Origin: an uncultured Pelagibacteraceae bacterium
GTDB taxonomy: Bacteria; Pseudomonadota; Alphaproteobacteria; Pelagibacterales; Pelagibacteraceae
Assembly (NCBI GenBank): GCA_902587755.1
Contig: CACIMN010000002.1
Location: forward strand, 186,001 to 250,000
Length of the DNA: 64,000 nt
Reading direction: 5' to 3'
The notes beneath the pieces are model-generated. The model searched no databases. It was given only the letters and a program-made list of their open reading frames with translations, and had not been told where the DNA came from. This document shows positions 60,801 to 64,000 of the stretch, piece by piece. The translations under genes and the position numbers were made by a program. Within the stretch, counting starts at the first letter, position 1. Every line of letters begins with the position of its first letter.

Positions 60801-62307
60801 TAATTTTATTAAAATACCAACCATCAGGTAATATTGCTTGTGGATTTTTTTCTAATGCTTTGTAGATTTGTTTTGTAATTGATTTTTGTTTATCCCAATC
60901 ATCATTTTCAATTGCAGTTAATCCTTCATTAATAAAATCTTGAGAAAAACCAACTAATTTTGAGTATTTTTCAAGTTCAAAAGCTCTATATTGTTTTGGA
61001 TCTGGATTTAAAATAGCTTGTACTTCTCTAACTGCATACTCGGCTTGAATATCATAGTTATCTGCATTTACGTTTCCTAATGCAGAATAGTAATATTGAA
61101 ACGCTTCAACTTCTTTGTCTAAAGCTCTATCAAAATCTCTTTGAGCAAAGTCTCTCTGCAAAGTAACAGTTTCTAATTTTTCATTTAATTCATTTAATTT
61201 TCCACCTAAATCAGTATTTTTTAATTGATCTAATTCTAATTCTTTTTTTGAAAATATACTTTGATTTACTGATAGTTGTTCATTTAAATTTTTAATATTA
61301 TTCTGCAATTGAGACTTAGATGCAATATCATTAGCCAATTCTAAATTTAAGCCTTGAACCTGTTCTTGAAGTGAATTTGATTGTTCTTCAGCTGTTTTTA
61401 TTTGATTTGTAAGATCACTTAATTGACTATTAAATTGATCTGCTAACTCTTTACTTTTGTTGATTTCCTCATCAGATAAAATTGTTGAAGATTGTTTTAA
61501 AATCTCCTCATTATATTTAGCTAAAAGATCAGTTTTTTGATTTTTTAGATCTGTGATTTGACCTGATAAAGGATCAATTTTTGTTTGTAGTTCATTTAAT
61601 GAATTTTTTTTATCTAGAATTTCTAAATTATTAGCCTGAAGTTTTTGTTCAAGTGTTGAGATATTTGTATTTATCTCGTCATCAGAAATTATTTGTTTAC
61701 CATCATCTGTAAGAATGTCACCTTTCCAAGAATTTGCCCATTCTTCTTTAGTCCAAGTTGACATTTCTTTTTTCTTTTCAACAGCGATAGCAACATCAAT
61801 GGTCTCAATACCAATCTGATCTAGTGTTTCAACTATTCCAAAAGCATCTAATCCTTCCTCACTGATATCAACCATACCTGAAATTAAATCATTTAATTTT
61901 TCTTCTTTTACTTCTTTCATCTCTGCAGTGATTTCATTCACAATTTTCATATTTTCTTCACCAAAGCTTCCCATATCTGCTTTTGACATATCTGATGAAA
62001 ATTCTTGGGGCACTAATGCGTTAGTACCAGCTAATGATTTTTCGATAAATTCTAAAGCTTTAATAGCACTCTCTTCATTACCGTCCTCTAAAGATTCTTT
62101 TACAAATTCAGTTACTTTATCTATTTGCTCAAAAGCTTTATCCATTTTAACTGCTTCAATAACTTCGCTTGTATCAACATCATTAAAATCTTTTTTAGCA
62201 GCATCAATTGAATCAACAATATCTCTTAATTCCTGATCAAGTGCTATTGATGGATTGGAAAAAAATAAAAATAATAATGTTAAAAAATATAAATTAATTT
62301 TTCTCAT
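57859..62307 (-). CDS. Very large exported coiled-coil protein, unknown (1482 residues)
   Basis: An N-terminal hydrophobic segment ending SIALDQ (about 1-24) is a signal peptide. Two long heptad-rich coiled coils follow (about 206-376 and 849-1036), separated by a mixed helical region. A Gly/Cys-bearing segment near 1185-1230 (ICSGDQCGPSG and MCSGGDCAF) and a C-terminal pair near 1448-1460 could form disulfides. An Ala-rich helix (about 1326-1400) precedes the end. No membrane anchor is obvious at the C-terminus. Composition is less Lys-rich and more Gln/Glu/Ala-rich than neighbours. It overlaps the preceding 287-residue gene by four bases (ATGA). A periplasmic or surface structural role is plausible; no family recognised. 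Confidence 0.75.
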   Translation of the reverse strand: MRKINLYFLTLLFLFFSNPSIALDQELRDIVDSIDAAKKDFNDVDTSEVIEAVKMDKAFEQIDKVTEFVKESLEDGNEESAIKALEFIEKSLAGTNALVPQEFSSDMSKADMGSFGEENMKIVNEITAEMKEVKEEKLNDLISGMVDISEEGLDAFGIVETLDQIGIETIDVAIAVEKKKEMSTWTKEEWANSWKGDILTDDGKQIISDDEINTNISTLEQKLQANNLEILDKKNSLNELQTKIDPLSGQITDLKNQKTDLLAKYNEEILKQSSTILSDEEINKSKELADQFNSQLSDLTNQIKTAEEQSNSLQEQVQGLNLELANDIASKSQLQNNIKNLNEQLSVNQSIFSKKELELDQLKNTDLGGKLNELNEKLETVTLQRDFAQRDFDRALDKEVEAFQYYYSALGNVNADNYDIQAEYAVREVQAILNPDPKQYRAFELEKYSKLVGFSQDFINEGLTAIENDDWDKQKSITKQIYKALEKNPQAILPDGWYFNKITDGDINVIVAEDRAIQEAVYASIELNNVKQQINENIKEKTKDLDQIRNLRTYLFNYGSGTPGTPEFEAINKEVEKLIDNEQIGIKQNQIAELQREINDFDKNRDQLYAEYEKQIQDATARFQDIESQISQLNSNPDWGNSNWVNKRQNLVDQRINMFYERFATFEDPTFQNINKINNLHNEISSIKNNATRQARDNLINAVQDAKKQYEQIVAEESKDLSEYKSKISGILKEIPTFEDDADFVADLDPVKLRAKLVDIASNGNLDESYAVEMALKELGELGEKPVSEYMTGPYWEASNIKTAAIVRSKKYGFVDDFEYINAYYNDPLALDTANRAELEGELKGVFGESNVLIDALNAKAESLSNELNLTKEQSKNLTTEISRLENELTSLKTSESEIQNQISDLSNQFSSKESLIAEKTQNLASLQEQLNPLSDKMNELEGQRADLDSKLNTQLTTIANQIESQGKATDEANALKVQFESQIAQLDSQLKAYEDQSTEINSQLASLTNELTTLETETPDISNQISKLNQELNNAIEIKADLAMTQAIKSGINVNEKIVEAVAKLENKSIVQIEGTDLMRIVDTDTLTDDVGDFEAPVGTFTRGNQVYLAGAVTREQILSVGKIDATGDLNIQLSEIAAEKINSGMFGLETAKGLVATDEMTEGTYSLIDPKTGRQVIDSHTGNALYGGIICSGDQCGPSGDLGKKVAASGYVFVRTGDINQGGMCSGGDCAFNISKSELETFNKQIADGVESPFGYDDALAAATVNTKGLVLDSAIGEATGEVTKEFFSGKFNIMEEGGAEALLQKAKDSVARLEAAKASGQNVEAMLEQARGQVAAEQQVVDAVNAAKAAASSTTEVASAASEAASAASSAATEAAKEVTQVVQAAAHEIVEGVRAEKNVVQLVQNSDGSIAVIVGRTGVNVTGSQKVVYTGLTDAAANSEWGCNNSGGQAEAACGEHKKAVAEAEAASGLTVTVNPGD

Positions 62308-63167
62308 GATTTATCTTTAGTTGATTTTTTTTCCTCAGCTCTTTCCTCTAGTTTTTTCTTTAAATTAGATATTGTTGCTTTATAAATATCAAGTTTATCT
62401 TGTCTGTCTTTAATATCTTTATTAACTGTAATATTGTTGTCAGTTGGAACACCCATTTCTAAAAATTCTCCTAACAGCCAAAATTTTTGAATAGCCTCTT
62501 TGACTGGTGTATCCATGTCCATACCAAGAGCCTTTCGCATATTTTTTCTTCCATCATTCATTCCAAATAAAGATCTAATTGCATCTTCGTCTCTTTTCTT
62601 TTTTGAAAATAATCCTTTCTTATAATCATCTTCTTTAAATCTTTTAATCGCTTTTCTAGTGTCGTATAATCTTGATGCATAGAACACTTCATACATAGCC
62701 ATTGATTTGATCATTTTTCCTGGATACTTTTGACCCCAAGATGGGCTTTTGCCAAAATTACCCCACATGTAGGATCCTGCTTTTTGACCAACACATTTCA
62801 TTCCTTTTCCACATCCTACAAATTTTTTTAACATTCCTTCTGTATAAAAAGATTTATCGAACTTAATTATTTCACCAAGTTCCTCTATTTTTTTTAAAGT
62901 AATTTCATCTTTATCTTTATCTTTTTTACCAAATAATTTTTTGTCATTGGTTTTTTTGCTTTTTATAGAAAATTTCTTTTTGGTATTACTTTTTTTCTCT
63001 TTTGTGGGATTTTCTAAAAATTCTATTGATTTTTCATATTCTACTTTTGAAATTCCACCAGCTTCATAGATTTTTTTTAATTCTTCTTTTTTTTGATCAA
63101 TAGTTTTTGCAACTGCACTAAAAGATATTAAGACTGACACAATTATACAAAAAACAAATTTTCGCAT
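62304..63167 (-). CDS. Exported protein with SHOCT-like segment, partner of the coiled-coil protein
   Basis: 287 residues. A signal peptide (about 1-20, ending SAVAK) is followed by KKEELKKIYEAGGISKVEYE (about 26-45), which resembles the short SHOCT oligomerisation motif. A Lys-rich linker (about 55-90), a central folded part with two Cys (VGCGKGMKCVG, about 116-126) and many Trp/Tyr/Met, and a charged C-terminal helix complete it. First gene of a two-gene operon: its TGA overlaps the ATG of the 1482-residue gene. The coupling and shared export signal suggest the two proteins work together outside the cytoplasm. Confidence 0.72.
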   Translation of the reverse strand: MRKFVFCIIVSVLISFSAVAKTIDQKKEELKKIYEAGGISKVEYEKSIEFLENPTKEKKSNTKKKFSIKSKKTNDKKLFGKKDKDKDEITLKKIEELGEIIKFDKSFYTEGMLKKFVGCGKGMKCVGQKAGSYMWGNFGKSPSWGQKYPGKMIKSMAMYEVFYASRLYDTRKAIKRFKEDDYKKGLFSKKKRDEDAIRSLFGMNDGRKNMRKALGMDMDTPVKEAIQKFWLLGEFLEMGVPTDNNITVNKDIKDRQDKLDIYKATISNLKKKLEERAEEKKSTKDKS

Positions 63168-63195
63168 AAGAAATAATATTATTTTATCTTTCTAA

Positions 63196-63214
63196 GTACA
63201 AGTTTAGTATAAGT
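63196..63214. repeat. Right paired repeat of mini-island C
   Basis: GTACAAGT-TTA-GTATAAGT, direct repeat of 57816-57834 with one mismatch in 19, located 127 bases before the att repeat 4 core and 28 bases upstream of the operon start. Confidence 0.8.
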
Positions 63215-63258
63215 CTGCACAAATTAATTAAGACTTATTTTCTAAACTTAATTGAAAG

Positions 63259-63273
63259 CCAATTTAAAATTGG
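63259..63273. repeat. Perfect palindrome near the right end of mini-island C
   Basis: CCAATTT-A-AAATTGG, a 7-bp perfect inverted repeat with a one-base centre, about 90 bases upstream of the 287-residue gene. It fits an operator-type site. The remaining 63168-63477 gap holds the repeats, a doubled GGACTACC motif near 63291-63312 and the tRNA-Leu fragment. Confidence 0.5.
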
Positions 63274-63340
63274 GAGATTTTAAAGGATGTTTAGACTACC
63301 TTGGACTACCACGGACTGACTCATTTGTGAATCCCTCGGC

Positions 63341-63427
63341 TTTTAAGTCCTTTGTGTCTACCAATTTCACCACGAGGGCATTAATGAATTTCATTTGTGT
63401 TTAAGCTAATATTTATAATTGAACAAG
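63341..63427 (-). repeat. Displaced 5' half of tRNA-Leu plus native flank, att-like repeat 4
   Basis: Same 87 bases as 57694-57780. It lies beside the chromosomal HAD gene, so it is probably the original 5' half and promoter side of tRNA-Leu. Joining 54897-54952 to 63350-63379 gives exactly the 86-nt tRNA-Leu. The preceding bases (ATCCCTCGGC) are unrelated to the tRNA 3' half. Confidence 0.93.
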
Positions 63428-63477
63428 GATAATATGTAAAATTGTTATTTATTTAAATATTTTATAAATATTAACTG

Positions 63478-64000
63478 ATGGAAAAAGCTTTCAAAGTTTT
63501 AATATTTACGGATCTTGATGGATCACTTCTTCATAGAGATACATTCAGATTTGATGAAATAAAAGATTATTTAAAAGAGATTATCTCTAAAGGAATTTTT
63601 ATAATACCTAACACTAGCAAAACGGATAAAGAGATTCTAGAATTTAATAACGAATTAGGAATAAAAATACCTTATATCTCTGAAAATGGAGCTTCAATTA
63701 ATGGCTTAGATTTGTTAAATAAAGATTTACCTCAACAATTAATACTTAGCAGAGAAAAGGAAACTCTTTTAAATATTTTTAAAAAAACAGTTTCATCAAA
63801 CCTACAAAATAAATGTAAATGGTTATCTGAAATGGATGAGGATAGACAGAGTTTAATTTTAGGTTTAAAATATCAAAAACTCAAAAGTGCTTTATATCGT
63901 AAATATACTGTTCCTTTTATATTTAACGGAAATAAAAATGAGAAAAAACAATTAGCAAAAATTTTAAAAAATAAAGGTCTTTTCTTACAAGAAGGTGGTA
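63478..64000 (+). CDS. HAD-IIB phosphatase, mannosyl/glucosyl-3-phosphoglycerate phosphatase-like (partial)
   Basis: The frame starts at ATG 63478 and is open at the right edge (174 codons seen). IFTDLDGSLLHRDTF (about 9-23) is HAD motif I with both catalytic Asp, and IIPNTSKTDKEI (about 42-53) contains motif II. ISENGASI (about 68-75) is typical of the MPGP/YedP branch of Cof-type HAD phosphatases, which finish synthesis of the compatible solutes mannosylglycerate or glucosylglycerate. A matching synthase is expected just downstream. Divergent from the ancestral tRNA-Leu position. Confidence 0.8.
   Translation, partial: MEKAFKVLIFTDLDGSLLHRDTFRFDEIKDYLKEIISKGIFIIPNTSKTDKEILEFNNELGIKIPYISENGASINGLDLLNKDLPQQLILSREKETLLNIFKKTVSSNLQNKCKWLSEMDEDRQSLILGLKYQKLKSALYRKYTVPFIFNGNKNEKKQLAKILKNKGLFLQEGG

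Larger units (their letters stand above)
57694..63349. mobile_element. Mini-island C between tRNA-Leu repeats 3 and 4
   Basis: About 5.65 kb core to core, bracketed by two identical 87-base 5'-half copies and, inside them, by the paired repeat GTACAAGT-TTA-GTACAAGT (57816-57834 and 63196-63214). Contents are a two-gene operon of exported proteins on the same strand as the tRNA. No integrase or replication gene. Boundaries are inferred from the repeats. Confidence 0.7.

Overview
The window is a strongly AT-rich, extremely compact bacterial chromosome segment. The heterotetrameric sarcosine oxidase operon, the gene order, the Lys/Asn/Ile-rich proteins and the near absence of intergenic DNA all point to a SAR11-type marine alphaproteobacterium (Pelagibacterales). 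This is an inference from content; no 16S gene is present.

Layout. 1-4228 (+): sarcosine oxidase soxB(partial)-soxD-soxA-soxG, making glycine and one-carbon units from sarcosine. 4231-10888 (-): a secreted nuclease-like protein, a MATE exporter, tRNA hydroxylase TrhO, an O-methyltransferase, and gatB-gatA-gatC for tRNA-dependent amidation. 10939-17584 (+): ruvX, pyrB, a dihydroorotase-like gene without its HxH metal site, plsY, topA (reading frame broken twice as given), a small exported basic protein and a RidA-family gene. 17587-23495: ugd-galU (UDP-glucuronate), panC, mgtE, lipB and rluC in mixed orientation, with convergent genes abutting or overlapping.

23506-52116 (-): one co-directional block of about 28.6 kb holding most of the gene-expression machinery. 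In transcription order it runs tRNA-Tyr, tRNA-Gly, tuf, tRNA-Trp, secE, nusG, rplKAJL, rpoBC, rpsLG, fusA, then S10-spc-alpha genes down to rplQ. The largest break is the rpoC/rpsL gap, which carries a promoter-like sequence and a leader hairpin. A perfect hairpin separates rplL from rpoB. rpmD, rpmJ and a second tuf are absent from their usual places. 52246-54892 holds rlmB, tRNA-Thr(UGU), a methyltransferase-like gene, an unlisted 45-residue membrane peptide and nadK.

54893-63477 is accessory DNA and the most interesting part. tRNA-Leu(UAA) is present once intact (56144-56229) and several times as exact fragments broken at the anticodon: a 3' half next to nadK (54897-54952), 5' halves with the same upstream flank at 57694-57780 and 63341-63427, and a decayed 5' piece near 55081. 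Joining the outermost halves (54897-54952 plus 63350-63379) rebuilds a perfect 86-nt tRNA-Leu, so the ancestral locus was probably HAD gene / tRNA-Leu / nadK. Between the repeats sit three segments, each with one or two cargo genes on the same strand and no integrase: a DUF3427/DUF3883-like nuclease candidate; an unrecognised 406-aa protein; and a two-gene operon of exported proteins, one a 1482-aa coiled-coil protein. Two segments are bracketed by their own paired repeat of about 11-bp period, and the first has a four-copy 10-bp array, resembling integrase arm sites. I read this as a stack of integrase-less mini-islands inserted one into another at the tRNA-Leu anticodon. The window ends in a HAD-IIB phosphatase gene (63478 onward).
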